Source of the DNA: Megascapheus bottae | Taxonomy: Eukaryota; Chordata; Mammalia; Rodentia; Geomyidae | Direction: 5' to 3' | Length of the DNA stretch: 64,000 nt | Assembly: GCA_024803745.1 (NCBI GenBank) | Contig: JANJXV010001774.1 | Span: forward strand, 1-64,000 | In this document: piece after piece, positions 10,816-22,719 of the stretch | Layout: each line of letters opens with the position of its first letter | Numbering within the stretch: the first letter of the stretch is position 1 | Position numbers and translations under genes: made by a program | The notes under the pieces: generated by a model | What the model was told of the DNA's origin: nothing | The model's database searches: none | The model's input: only the letters and a program-made list of their open reading frames with translations

Positions 10816-13185
10816 ATGTGGCCGGTCCATCTTTCCCATCCCAGAGCTGGCACGTCTGAACGATCAAAACCAAGAAAGAAACGACTGCAGGAACATCAGC
10901 AGAACTATCTTCATGGATCTGAAAAGATAAGGAAGAAAAATAAAAGGGAAGGCAAGCCCACGACCAACACCACTGGGGTCTGTAATTCACGTGAGGGTGC
11001 AGCCAGAGACCAAGCTGACCCTGAGCTTCGCCTGCCTTCAGGCACAGTCGGAGCAGCCAGGGTCAAGAGTGTCACAGGTCCCAAGAACAACAAGGCCCAC
11101 ATGGAACAGGAAGTCAAACGAAGTCAGGTGGAGCATGAAGATCTGACCAGCCGCCTGCAGGCTTCTCAGCAACGCAGCTTAGACCTAGAGATGGCCTTGT
11201 CTGCCCTCACCACCACGCAGAAGGACATTGAGCAGAAGAACAGACAGCTCATCCAAGACCTGGGTGATGTGAAGCTGCAGCTCGAGGAAAAGAGCAGAAG
11301 CTGTGACAACCTGCAGGAGCTGAATGCAGACTTACAGGGGAAGCTGGGCGTGCTCTGGACCCAGAAGTCCAACATGAAATTGAAAATAGAAAAATTCCAA
11401 CGAGTGCTAGAGGAGCGGGCAGTGCTGAAAAGAAGAATAGAAAATGTGCAAAGTGTGGTGAGTGCATTGAGGTTGGAGAGGGACAAGATTGCGGAGGACC
11501 TGAGGGTGGAGAGGTCCACGTGGACGGAGAAGGTGCGGCGGCTCTCACAGGAGATGAACCAACTCACAGACGAGCGCGAGGAAGAACTGTGGCAGATGGT
11601 GGATCTAGAGAGCAAGCTGGCAGAAATGGAGAACAAGCTGGCAGAGGCACAGCCCCTTGCAGGACCATCTCAGGCTGACTTAAAGAACCTGGAGCAACAA
11701 CTTCAATTCCAGGTTCAGGAAAACCAAAGCCTCAGTCTCCAGAACCTGGAGCAACAGGAACGGCTGCTGATACTGCAGAAGAAAGTGGGCGACAAGGCTC
11801 ACTCCAACATCTTTGAGACCCAGAAATGCACAGACCTGCAAACGAGAGAGCTGAAAGAGCAGCTGGAGCAGCTGCAGGAAGCTTTCCATAGGCTGAGCAC
11901 TGAGAAGGACCAGCTCACCAGCCTCCTGACCTCACAGCAAAAGGAGAATGAACACCTTCTGGAGAAGCTGGAGCAGCGAGAGATGGAATTAGGAGAACGG
12001 AAAGAGGTGGCTGAAGGAAGTTTTCAAACAGCCCAGAGTCTTCAGGAGCTCAATGCTCACTACCTGGCCCAGCTGCAGGAACTCAAAACCACCTGTGAAG
12101 AGAACATGGCCTCCATTCAGTAGCTGAGTGCAGAGAAGGAGGAGCTGCAACAGCACCTGCTGAGGCACGCCCAGCTGCTGGAGCAGCAGCAGCAGCAGGA
12201 CCTGACCCTGACCCAAGAGTTGCAGGACACTCTCCAGTGCCTGGAAGACACTACACAAGAGAAGGAGCAACTCCAGGCCCAGCTGAGCTTCCTGGCTTTC
12301 CAGGAAGGTAAAGAAGGGGACAAGGAAGAAGAAGCAAGGGCTGAGGAGGCAACTCCAGCCGCCGTGACCATCCCAGAGGCTGTGGACATCCCACAAGTCA
12401 TGAAGGCCTTTTACCCGAAAGCAAAATCAGTTGCTGAGGTGACAAAAGTGAAACTCAGCCAACAGCTGCAGGAGCAGCAGGCCCACTGCCAGTGCCTGGC
12501 CAACTTGGCAGCCCAGTGCCAGACCAAGCTGGAGCAGCAGGCCCTGTTTCCCCAGAGCAGGAACCATGGTCCCTCAGGGGACAGGAAGCAGGACACGCGG
12601 GTGTCTAAGAAGATGAGAATGTGCTTCCTCCAGGCCCTGCCTGACAAAGTGGAGCACCAGAGTCCAGCAGGGGACCTCCAGCACCGGTGTGCCCAGCTGT
12701 CCAAACACATCAGCACCCTCGACGACTCCATAATGCTGTACAAAGAACAGATGGAAGTCCTGGACCAACTCTATAAGGAGAAAGATGAGTGTGTCATGGA
12801 ACTCTCCCAGGAGAAGATGCAGAAGAAGGAGGAGCTGCAGGAACTTCTGGTGCTCCTTGTGGTTGAAGGCACACAGTGCCAGGGCCAGACGCCTGCAGAC
12901 CCTGAGACCCCTGCTGCTGAGGTCACTTCACACCTGCCAAGCCCCTCAAACATTGAAGACAGCAAGGAGCAGAAAATCTTTGCAGATGCCCAACTCAAAG
13001 ACAGTGTGCAGCCTGCCCAGGTAGAGGCAGGGGGGCCTTGTCCCCGAAAGGCCTCCACCCCAGAGCCCACTGTGATGCTGATGCCTGATACCCAGCCCCC
13101 TGAAGAGCTTTCGGGCCAGGGCAATGAGCAATCCCGATCCTCTCCTTTCTTCTCCAGGCTGAGGAAAATGATGTGCTGGCGATAA
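10816..13185 (+). pseudogene. Golga2-like: GOLGA2-like golgin, copy 3 (TAG at codon 436)
   Basis: The TAG is at 12121-12123 and the frame is then open to TAA 13183-13185. Before the stop it differs from copy 2 at two residues only: Arg113 for His and Lys188 for Asn. Trp181 is kept, and codon 505 is Glu. The mixture (Trp181 as in copies 2 and 4, Lys188 as in copy 5) is one sign of sequence exchange between units. Confidence 0.85.
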
Positions 13186-13527
13186 TGGTTCTTTAAAGAC
13201 TTATTAGCCACCATGGCAATCTTTTAGGCCTGCACCTAACGGGTGATGACTGGACTTCAACCTCAGGCCAGATAGGACAGAGACTGCGGGAGGTGGCCCT
13301 AACTCAAAGTCATCTAAACAGCCACTGGTTGCCGGGGAAGGAGGGCCCTTGATATAATTTTCACAAATAATCAATTTTTACAAAGAAAAATAAAATGTTA
13401 TATTTACCGAATCCATCATATTCCTTTTTTATATAAATGACTAAACACAATGTATTCTGTGAACATTTGGGGAGTAATATTTTGAACATGTATAGAAATA
13501 AAACGTTAGTTTACAAGTAAAAAAAAA
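13186..13527 (+). promoter_or_regulatory. Golgin copy 3 3' UTR and A9 tract
   Basis: AATAAA lies at 13389-13394 and 13497-13502, with A9 at 13519-13527. Confidence 0.65.
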
Positions 13528-13535
13528 TCAGTCTT

Positions 13536-13609
13536 TAGTGCCCAGTATGGCTTTGAACTGCAATCCTCAGTTCTCAGCCTCCTGAGTAGCTAGCCTCCAT
13601 GCCCTGCTC
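13536..13609 (-). mobile_element. Antisense B1-like SINE fragment, unit 3
   Basis: Complement of a B1 core, unchanged from unit 2. Confidence 0.65.
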
Positions 13610-13702
13610 AACAATTAAAATTTCAAAAAACAAGAAAAATAACTCTTTGGCTTCAAAATAGACTGTTGAGGTTCAGGGTACAGTTGGAAGGTTACAAATA
13701 GC

Positions 13703-13923
13703 ACCCGCTAGGTCCCACGGGCTCACACCTGCAATCCTAGTTACAGGAGGCTAAGATATGAGGATCACAATTTGAAGCCAGCCCAGGTAGCAAAGTTAAT
13801 TGGAAACTCATTTCCAACCAACTACCAAAAAAAGCTGTAAGTGGAACCATGGCTCAAGTGGTAGAGTGCTAGCCTTAAGCAAAAAAAGGTCAGAGACAGA
13901 GCCTAAGTCCTGAGTTAAAGCCT
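13703..13923 (+). mobile_element. B1-Geo composite SINE, unit 3
   Basis: Shares the 'gccttttaaca' end with unit 2, linking these two units. Confidence 0.65.
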
Positions 13924-14210
13924 TTTAACAATTCAAGAGAAAGGAAGCATGGAAGCAAGGAAGTGAGAGAGAGAGAGAGAGGGAAAGAAAGAAAAGGAAG
14001 AAAAAGAAAAAGTGAGGAAAAGCACATACTGTGCACAAGAGACACACCGAGAGGGTGGGAGTGAGAAATAGAGGGAAAGAAAAAGAGAGGGAGAGAAAGG
14101 GAGAGAACATTACCAGTACAGGTAACCAAAATTGCAAACGAGAAAACAAAACAAAACAACAACAACAAAACAATGCCATGGTGATGAAGAAGCACTGCTT
14201 TCAACACACA
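13924..14210 (+). repeat. Purine-rich tract with (GA)8, unit 3
   Basis: Same GA count and flanks as unit 2. Confidence 0.75.
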
Positions 14211-16225
14211 ATAATCAGGAAAGAAACTCCTTTCACAACAGCCTCAAAGAAAATAAAGTACCTCGGAATTAGCTTAACTAAGAATGTAAAGGACCTTTGT
14301 GACGAAAACTTTAAAACCCTAAAAAAGGAAATTAAAGCAGAACTAAGGAAATGGAAAATCCTCCCATGCTCCTGGATTGGAAGAATCAACATTGTGAAAA
14401 TGACAATCTTGCCAAGAGCTATCTACAAATTCAATGCAATACCCATCAATATCCCAATGTCATTCTTTAAAGAAATAGAAGAGGCAATCCAAAATTTCAT
14501 ATGGAATAATAAAAGACCCCGTATAGCAAAAACACTTCTTAGCAGAAAGAACAGCGCTGGAGGAATTTCAATTCCAAACTTTAGACTCTATTACAGAGCT
14601 CTAATTATCAAAACAGCTTGGTACTGGCACAGGAGCAGGCCTGAAGACCAATGGAATAGAACTGAGGACCCAGATATTAAACCACAGACCTATGGCCACC
14701 TAATCTTTGACAAGGGAGCCAAAAAAATAGAATGGAAGAAAGACAGCCTCTTCAACAAGTTGTACTGGCAGAACTGGTTAAGCACCTGCAGAAAACTAAA
14801 GTTGGATTCTTCTTTGTCACCCTGCACTAGAATTAACTCCAAATGGATCAAAGACCTGGAGGTAAAAGCTGACACACTGGAAACTTTACAGGAAGGAATA
14901 GGAGACACACTATGCCTCCTTGGCACAGGTGGAAACTTTCTTAATAAGGACCAAGAATCACAACAAATCAGAGAAAGACTGGATAAGTGGGACTGCATTA
15001 AACTGCAGAGTTTTGGTAAGGCAAAGGACATAGCTAGTAAACTAATCAGGAAGCCTACAGAGTGGGAGAAGATCTTCACCAACCAAACAACGGACAAAGG
15101 CCTCATATCTAAAATATATCAACAACTCAAAAAATTGAATCACTCCAAAACTAACCTCCAAAGTAACAACCATCCCATTAAAAAATGGGCCAAAGACTTA
15201 AAGAGAGTCTTCTCCGAAGAAGAAACAAAAATGGCCTACAGACACATGAAGAAGTGCTCAACATCTCTGGTCATAAAAGAAATGCAAAGCAAAACAACTC
15301 TAAGATTCCATCTCACACCAGTTAGGATGGCCAGGATCAGGAAAACGAATAACAACAGATGCTGGAGGGGATGTGGCCAGGAGGGATCACTACTACACTG
15401 TTGGTGGGAGTGCAAACTCGCTCAACCACTATGGAAAGCAGTGTGGCAGTGCCTCAAAAGGCTAAACATAGAACTCCCCTATGACCCAGCAATTCCACTA
15501 CTCGCCATTTACCCAACCATCCAGAAACAAGGACATACTAAATCCACTAGCACAACAATGTTCATTGCAGCACTATTCACCATAGCAAAGATATGGAACC
15601 AACCTAGATGTCCCTCAGTTGATGAGTGGATCAACAAGTTGTGGTTTTTGTACACAATGGAATTCTATGCTGCTGTCAGAAAGAATGACATCGCCCCCTT
15701 TGTTAGGAAATGGAAAGACAGAAAAAATCATATTAAGTGAAGTAAGCCAGACTCAAAGGAACTTAGGCTCAATGGTTTCCCTCATTCGTCATAATCAGTA
15801 GAAACCTTGGGCTCTACTAGCAGAGATCTGCAATAGAGCAAAATCTTGATACATAAGGCCATATAACGTGAAGCTAATTGAAAGGACCTCCAGGATATTG
15901 AAACAAAAGCCATACAATGAATGATTGTTGTCCTTAATGTACTATGTTGTCTCTCATCTCCTTTGCTGTCCCTTGGTTATCTCATATTGGTATAGTATCT
16001 CACTTTGTTATCTGATATATTGAATTTATTTGTATTTGGATATTTGAAATTTGATAGGGAAGGGGGGAAAACAAAGACGGGTGGGGGGTGTTGGGGGGAG
16101 GGAAATGAGTACCAAGACATGTGAATGGGTATCAAGGTATGTGAATTAATGCACCTTCTATCTGGCAAATATCAGGTAACCCTTTTACTAATTACAATAA
16201 AAATATGGAAAAAAATAAATAAATG
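14211..16225 (+). mobile_element. 5'-truncated L1, unit 3
   Basis: ORF2-like frame to 15740 (A6, ends NHIK). It shares LYWQN and GTGGNF with unit 2, but has Glu in DLCDENF and a private Ala in LLAIYP. The 3' UTR is of the unit 1 type ('gaaaacaaagacg', 'aatgagtacc'). Confidence 0.9.
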
Positions 16226-16400
16226 AAAGGACTGGGAGTTTGGCCTAATGGTATAGTGCTTGCTTAGCATGCACATACATAGAAAAGGCTAGAAGTGTTG
16301 CTGTGGCTCAAGTGGTAGAGCTCTAGCCTTGAGAAAGTCCAAGGTCAGACATCAGGCCCTGAGTTCAAATCCAGGACTGGCAAAAAAAAATTGAAAAAGA
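16226..16400 (+). mobile_element. IDL-Geo SINE, unit 3/4 junction
   Basis: Same dimer and A9 end as at 4326-4500. Confidence 0.8.
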
Positions 16401-16765
16401 AACTGCACCTGTCCAACTATAGCAAGTCCCACACTCTCCCCAAACTAGACCAGAGTTGGATGGGGCTGGGACTGCAGGAGCAGACTCCACACATTCTGCC
16501 TGGATCACAAGATTCTGGCCACACCCCCTATTAGTTCCTGTTTTTCGCTGACCAATGGGATAGGAGATTTGGGGCCACGCCCACGTTCCACGCTGCCTAG
16601 CAATACTGGTATTCTGTCTGTTGACTTATACCACTAGCAGCAACTGTTGAAGGGAGAGGTGGCTGAGTGGTGATCGAGAGAATCCAGGTGATTTGGCGAT
16701 AGACTTGGATACTCGCTTACTTATTAGTGATTGGGTACGTACAGGAGATTTCGAAGAGCCTGGGA
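16401..16765 (+). promoter_or_regulatory. Promoter and 5' leader of golgin copy 4
   Basis: CCAAT is at 16552-16556 and the X-box-like motif at 16592-16604. Variant sites match the copy 2 promoter. Confidence 0.6.
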
Positions 16766-19135
16766 ATGTGGCCGGTCCATCTTTCCCATCCCAGAGCTGG
16801 CACGTCTGAACGATCAAAACCAAGAAAGAAACGACTGCAGGAACATCAGCAGAACTATCTTCATGGATCTGAAAAGATAAGGAAGAAAAATAAAAGGGAA
16901 GGCAAGCCCACGACCAACACCACTGGGGTCTGTAATTCACGTGAGGGTGCAGCCAGAGACCAAGCTGACCCTGAGCTTCGCCTGCCTTCAGGCACAGTCG
17001 GAGCAGCCAGGGTCAAGAGTGTCACAGGTCCCAAGAACAACAAGGCCCACATGGAACAGGAAGTCAAACGAAGTCAGGTGGAGCATGAAGATCTGACCAG
17101 CCGCCTGCAGGCTTCTCAGCAACGCAGCTTAGACCTAGAGATGGCCTTGTCTGCCCTCACCACCACGCAGAAGGACATTGAGCAGAAGAACAGACAGCTC
17201 ATCCAAGACCTGGGTGATGTGAAGCTGCAGCTCGAGGAAAAGAGCAGAAGCTGTGACAACCTGCAGGAGCTGAATGCAGACTTACAGGGGAAGCTGGGCG
17301 TGCTCTGGACCCAGAAGTCCAACATGAACTTGAAAATAGAAAAATTCCAACGAGTGCTAGAGGAGCGGGCAGTGCTGAAAAGAAGAATAGAAAATGTGCA
17401 AAGTGTGGTGAGTGCATTGAGGTTGGAGAGGGACAAGATTGCGGAGGACCTGAGGGTGGAGAGGTCCACGTGGACGGAGAAGGTGCGGCGGCTCTCACAG
17501 GAGATGAACCAACTCACAGACGAGCGCGAGGAAGAACTGTGGCAGATGGTGGATCTAGAGAGCAAGCTGGCAGAAATGGAGAACAAGCTGGCAGAGGCAC
17601 AGCCCCTTGCAGGACCATCTCAGGCTGACTTAAAGAACCTGGAGCAACAACTTCAATTCCAGGTTCAGGAAAACCAAAGCCTCAGTCTCCAGAACCTGGA
17701 GCAACAGGAACGGCTGCTGATACTGCAGAAGAAAGTGGGCGACAAGGCTCACTCCAACATCTTTGAGACCCAGAAATGCACAGACCTGCAAACGAGAGAG
17801 CTGAAAGAGCAGCTGGAGCAGCTGCAGGAAGCTTTCCATAGGCTGAGCACTGAGAAGGACCAGCTCACCAGCCTCCTGACCTCACAGCAAAAGGAGAATG
17901 AACACCTTCTGGAGAAGCTGGAGCAGCGAGAGATGGAATTAGGAGAACGGAAAGAGGTGGCTGAAGGAAGTTTTCAAACAGCCCAGAGTCTTCAGGAGCT
18001 CAATGCTCACTACCTGGCCCAGCTGCAGGAACTCAAAACCACCTGTGAAGAGAACATGGCCTCCATTCAGTAGCTGAGTGCAGAGAAGGAGGAGCTGCAA
18101 CAGCACCTGCTGAGGCACGCCCAGCTGCTGGAGCAGCAGCAGCAGCAGGACCTGACCCTGACCCAAGAGTTGCAGGACACTCTCCAGTGCCTGGAAGACA
18201 CTACACAAGAGAAGGAGCAACTCCAGGCCCAGCTGAGCTTCCTGGCTTTCCAGGAAGGTAAAGAAGGGGACAAGGAAGTAGAAGCAAGGGCTGAGGAGGC
18301 AACTCCAGCCGCCGTGACCATCCCAGAGGCTGTGGACATCCCACAAGTCATGAAGGCCTTTTACCCGAAAGCAAAATCAGTTGCTGAGGTGACAAAAGTG
18401 AAACTCAGCCAACAGCTGCAGGAGCAGCAGGCCCACTGCCAGTGCCTGGCCAACTTGGCAGCCCAGTGCCAGACCAAGCTGGAGCAGCAGGCCCTGTTTC
18501 CCCAGAGCAGGAACCATGGTCCCTCAGGGGACAGGAAGCAGGACACGCGGGTGTCTAAGAAGATGAGAATGTGCTTCCTCCAGGCCCTGCCTGACAAAGT
18601 GGAGCACCAGAGTCCAGCAGGGGACCTCCAGCACCGGTGTGCCCAGCTGTCCAAACACATCAGCACCCTCGACGACTCCATAATGCTGTACAAAGAACAG
18701 ATGGAAGTCCTGGACCAACTCTATAAGGAGAAAGATGAGTGTGTCATGGAACTCTCCCAGGAGAAGATGCAGAAGAAGGAGGAGCTGCAGGAACTTCTGG
18801 TGCTCCTTGTGGTTGAAGGCACACAGTGCCAGGGCCAGACGCCTGCAGACCCTGAGACCCCTGCTGCTGAGGTCACTTCACACCTGCCAAGCCCCTCAAA
18901 CATTGAAGACAGCAAGGAGCAGAAAATCTTTGCAGATGCCCAACTCAAAGACAGTGTGCAGCCTGCCCAGGTAGAGGCAGGGGGGCCTTGTCCCCGAAAG
19001 GCCTCCACCCCAGAGCCCACTGTGATGCTGATGCCTGATACCCAGCCCCCTGAAGAGCTTTCGGGCCAGGGCAATGAGCAATCCCGATCCTCTCCTTTCT
19101 TCTCCAGGCTGAGGAAAATGATGTGCTGGCGATAA
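16766..19135 (+). pseudogene. Golga2-like: GOLGA2-like golgin, copy 4 (TAG at codon 436)
   Basis: The TAG is at 18071-18073; the rest is open to 19135. It has Trp181 and Asn188 as in copy 2, Arg113 as in copy 3, and Val505 as in copies 1 and 5. The 5' half therefore resembles copies 2 and 3, while the 3' half and following spacer resemble copies 1 and 5. Confidence 0.85.
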
Positions 19136-19477
19136 TGGTTCTTTAAAGACTTATTAGCCACCATGGCAATCTTTTAGGCCTGCACCTAACGGGTGATGAC
19201 TGGACTTCAACCTCAGGCCAGATAGGACAGAGACTGCGGGAGGTGGCCCTAACTCAAAGTCATCTAAACAGCCACTGGTTGCCGGGGAAGGAGGGCCCTT
19301 GATATAATTTTCACAAATAATCAATTTTTACAAAGAAAAATAAAATGTTATATTTACCGAATCCATCATATTCCTTTTTTATATAAATGACTAAACACAA
19401 TGTATTCTGTGAACATTTGGGGAGTAATATTTTGAACATGTATAGAAATAAAACGTTAGTTTACAAGTAAAAAAAAA
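19136..19477 (+). promoter_or_regulatory. Golgin copy 4 3' UTR and A9 tract
   Basis: AATAAA lies at 19339-19344 and 19447-19452, with A9 at 19469-19477. Confidence 0.65.
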
Positions 19478-19485
19478 TCAGTCTT

Positions 19486-19559
19486 TAGTGCCCAGTATGG
19501 CTTTGAACTGCAATCCTCAGTTCTCAGCCTCCTGAGTAGCTAGCCTCCATGCCCTGCTC
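19486..19559 (-). mobile_element. Antisense B1-like SINE fragment, unit 4
   Basis: Complement of a B1 core, unchanged from unit 1. Confidence 0.65.
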
Positions 19560-19652
19560 AACAATTAAAATTTCAAAAAACAAGAAAAATAACTCTTTGG
19601 CTTCAAAATAGACTGTTGAGGTTCAGGGTACAGTTGGAAGGTTACAAATAGC

Positions 19653-19873
19653 ACCCGCTAGGTCCCACGGGCTCACACCTGCAATCCTAGTTACAGGAGG
19701 CTAAGATATGAGGATCACAATTTGAAGCCAGCCCAGGTAGCAAAGTTAATTGGAAACTCATTTCCAACCAACTACCAAAAAAAGCTGTAAGTGGAACCAT
19801 GGCTCAAGTGGTAGAGTGCTAGCCTTAAGCAAAAAAAGGACAGAGACAGAGCCTAAGTCCTGAGTTAAAGCCT
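19653..19873 (+). mobile_element. B1-Geo composite SINE, unit 4
   Basis: Has 'aaaaaaaggacagag' where other units have 'ggtcagag', and the 'gccttagtaac' end of unit 1. Confidence 0.65.
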
Positions 19874-20163
19874 TAGTAACAATTCAAGAGAAAGGAAGCA
19901 TGGAAGCAAGGAAGTGAGAGAGAGAGAGAGAGAGGGAAAGAAAGAAAAGGAAGAAAAAGAAAAAGTGAGGAAAAGCACATACTGTGCACAAGAGACACAC
20001 CGAGAGGGTGGGAGTGAGAAATAGAGGGAAAGAAAAAGAGAGGGAGAGAAAGGGAGAGAACATTACCAGTACAGGTAACCAAAATTGCAAACGAGAAAAC
20101 AAAACAAAACAACAACAACAAAACAATGCCATGGTGATGAAGAAGCACTGCTTTCAACACACA
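19874..20163 (+). repeat. Purine-rich tract with (GA)9, unit 4
   Basis: GA count as in units 1 and 5. Confidence 0.75.
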
Positions 20164-22179
20164 ATAATCAGGAAAGAAACTCCTTTCACAATAGCCTCAA
20201 AGAAAATAAAGTACCTCGGAATTAGCTTAACTAAGAATGTAAAGGACCTTTGTGACGAAAACTTTAAAACCCTAAAAAAGGAAATTAAAGCAGAACTAAG
20301 GAAATGGAAAATCCTCCCATGCTCCTGGATTGGAAGAATCAACATTGTGAAAATGACAATCTTGCCAAGAGCTATCTACAAATTCAATGCAATACCCATC
20401 AATATCCCAATGTCATTCTTTAAAGAAATAGAAGAGGCAATCCAAAATTTCATCTGGAATAATAAAAGACCCCGTATAGCAAAAACACTTCTTAGCAGAA
20501 AGAACAGCGCTGGAGGAATTTCAATTCCAAACTTTAGACTCTATTACAGAGCTCTAATTATCAAAACAGCTTGGTACTGGCACAGGAGCAGGCCTGAAGA
20601 CCAATGGAATAGAACTGAGGACCCAGATATTAAACCACAGACCTATGGCCACCTAATCTTTGACAAGGGAGCCAAAAAAATAGAATGGAAGAAAGACAGC
20701 CTCTTCAACAAGTTGTGCTGGCAGAACTGGTTAAGCACCTGCAGAAAACTAAAGTTGGATTCTTCTTTGTCACCCTGCACTAGAATTAACTCCAAATGGA
20801 TCAAAGACCTGGAGGTAAAAGCTGACACACTGGAAACTTTACAGGAAGGAATAGGAGACACACTATGCCTCCTTGGCACAGGTGGAAACTTTCTTAATAA
20901 GGACCAAGAATCACAACAAATCAGAGAAAGACTGGATAAGTGGGACTGCATTAAACTGCAGAGTTTTGGTAAGGCAAAGGACATAGCTAGTAAACTAATC
21001 AGGAAGCCTACAGAGTGGGAGAAGATCTTCACCAACCAAACAACGGACAAAGGCCTCATATCTAAAATATATCAACAACTCAAAAAATTGAATCACTCCA
21101 AAACTAACCTCCAAAGTAACAACCATCCCATTAAAAAATGGGCCAAAGACTTAAAGAGAGTCTTCTCCGAAGAAGAAACAAAAATGGCCTACAGACACAT
21201 GAAGAAGTGCTCAACATCTCTGGTCATAAAAGAAATGCAAAGCAAAACAACTCTAAGATTCCATCTCACATCAGTTAGGATGGCCAGGATCAGGAAAACG
21301 AATAACAACAGATGCTGGAGGGGATGTGGCCAGGAGGGATCACTACTACACTGTTGGTGGGAGTGCAAACTCGCTCAACCACTATGGAAAGCAGTGTGGC
21401 AGTGCCTCAAAAGGCTAAACATAGAACTCCCCTATGACCCAGCAATTCCACTACTCGGCATTTACCCAACCATCCAGAAACAAGGACATACTAAATCCAC
21501 TAGCACAACAATGTTCATTGCAGCACTATTCACCATAGCAAAGATATGGAACCAACCTAGATGTCCCTCAGTTGATGAGTGGATCAACAAGTTGTGGTTT
21601 TTGTACACAATGGAATTCTATGCTGCTGTCAGAAAGAATGACATCGCCCCCTTTGTTAGGAAATGGAAAGACAGAAAAAAATCATATTAAGTGAAGTAAG
21701 CCAGACTCAAAGGAACTTAGGCTCAATGGTTTCCCTCATTCGTCATAATCAGTAGAAACCTTGGGCTCTACTAGCAGAGATCTGCAATAGAGCAAAATCT
21801 TGATACATAAGGCCATATAACGTGAAGCTAATTGAAAGGACCTCCAGGATATTGAAACAAAAGCCATACAATGAATGATTGTTGTCCTTAATGTACTATG
21901 TTGTCTCTCATCTCCTTTGCTGTCCCTTGGTTATCTCATATTGGTATAGTATCTCACTTTGTTATCTGATATATTGAATTTATTTGTATTTGGATATTTG
22001 AAATTTGATAGGGAAGGGGGGAAAACAAAGACGGGTGGGGGGTGTTGGGGGGAGGGAAATGAGTACCAAGACATGTGAATGGGTATCAAGGTATGTGAAT
22101 TAATGCACCTTCTATCTGGCAAATATCAGGTAACCCTTTTACTAATTACAATAAAAATATGGAAAAAAATAAATAAATG
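20164..22179 (+). mobile_element. 5'-truncated L1, unit 4
   Basis: ORF2-like frame ends at 21690 because the late A-run has seven A (ends RKKSY) rather than six. It has LCWQN and LTSVRM as in unit 1 but GTGGNF as in units 2 and 3. Confidence 0.9.
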
Positions 22180-22354
22180 AAAGGACTGGGAGTTTGGCCT
22201 AATGGTATAGTGCTTGCTTAGCATGCACATACATAGAAAAGGCTAGAAGTGTTGCTGTGGCTCAAGTGGTAGAGCTCTAGCCTTGAGAAAGTCCAAGGTC
22301 AGACATCAGGCCCTGAGTTCAAATCCAGGACTGGCAAAAAAAAATTGAAAAAGA
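22180..22354 (+). mobile_element. IDL-Geo SINE, unit 4/5 junction
   Basis: Same dimer and A9 end as at 4326-4500. Confidence 0.8.
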
Positions 22355-22719
22355 AACTGCACCTGTCCAACTATAGCAAGTCCCACACTCTCCCCAAACT
22401 AGACCAGAGTTGGATGGGGCTGGGACTGCAGGAGCAGACTCCACACATTCTGCCTGGATCACAAGATTCTGGCCACACCCCCTATTAGTTCCTGTTTTTC
22501 GCTGACCAATGGGATAGGAGATTTGGGGCCACGCCCACGTTCCACGCTGCCTAGCAATACTGGTATTCTGTCTGTTGACTTATACCACTAGCAGCAACTG
22601 TTGAAGGGAGAGGTGGCTGAGTGGTGATCGAGAGAATCCAGGTGATTTGGCGATAGACTTGGATACTCGCTTACTTATTAGTGATTGGGTACGTACAGGA
22701 GATTTCGAAGAGCCTGGGA
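22355..22719 (+). promoter_or_regulatory. Promoter and 5' leader of golgin copy 5
   Basis: CCAAT is at 22506-22510 and the X-box-like motif at 22546-22558; variant sites match copy 2. Confidence 0.6.
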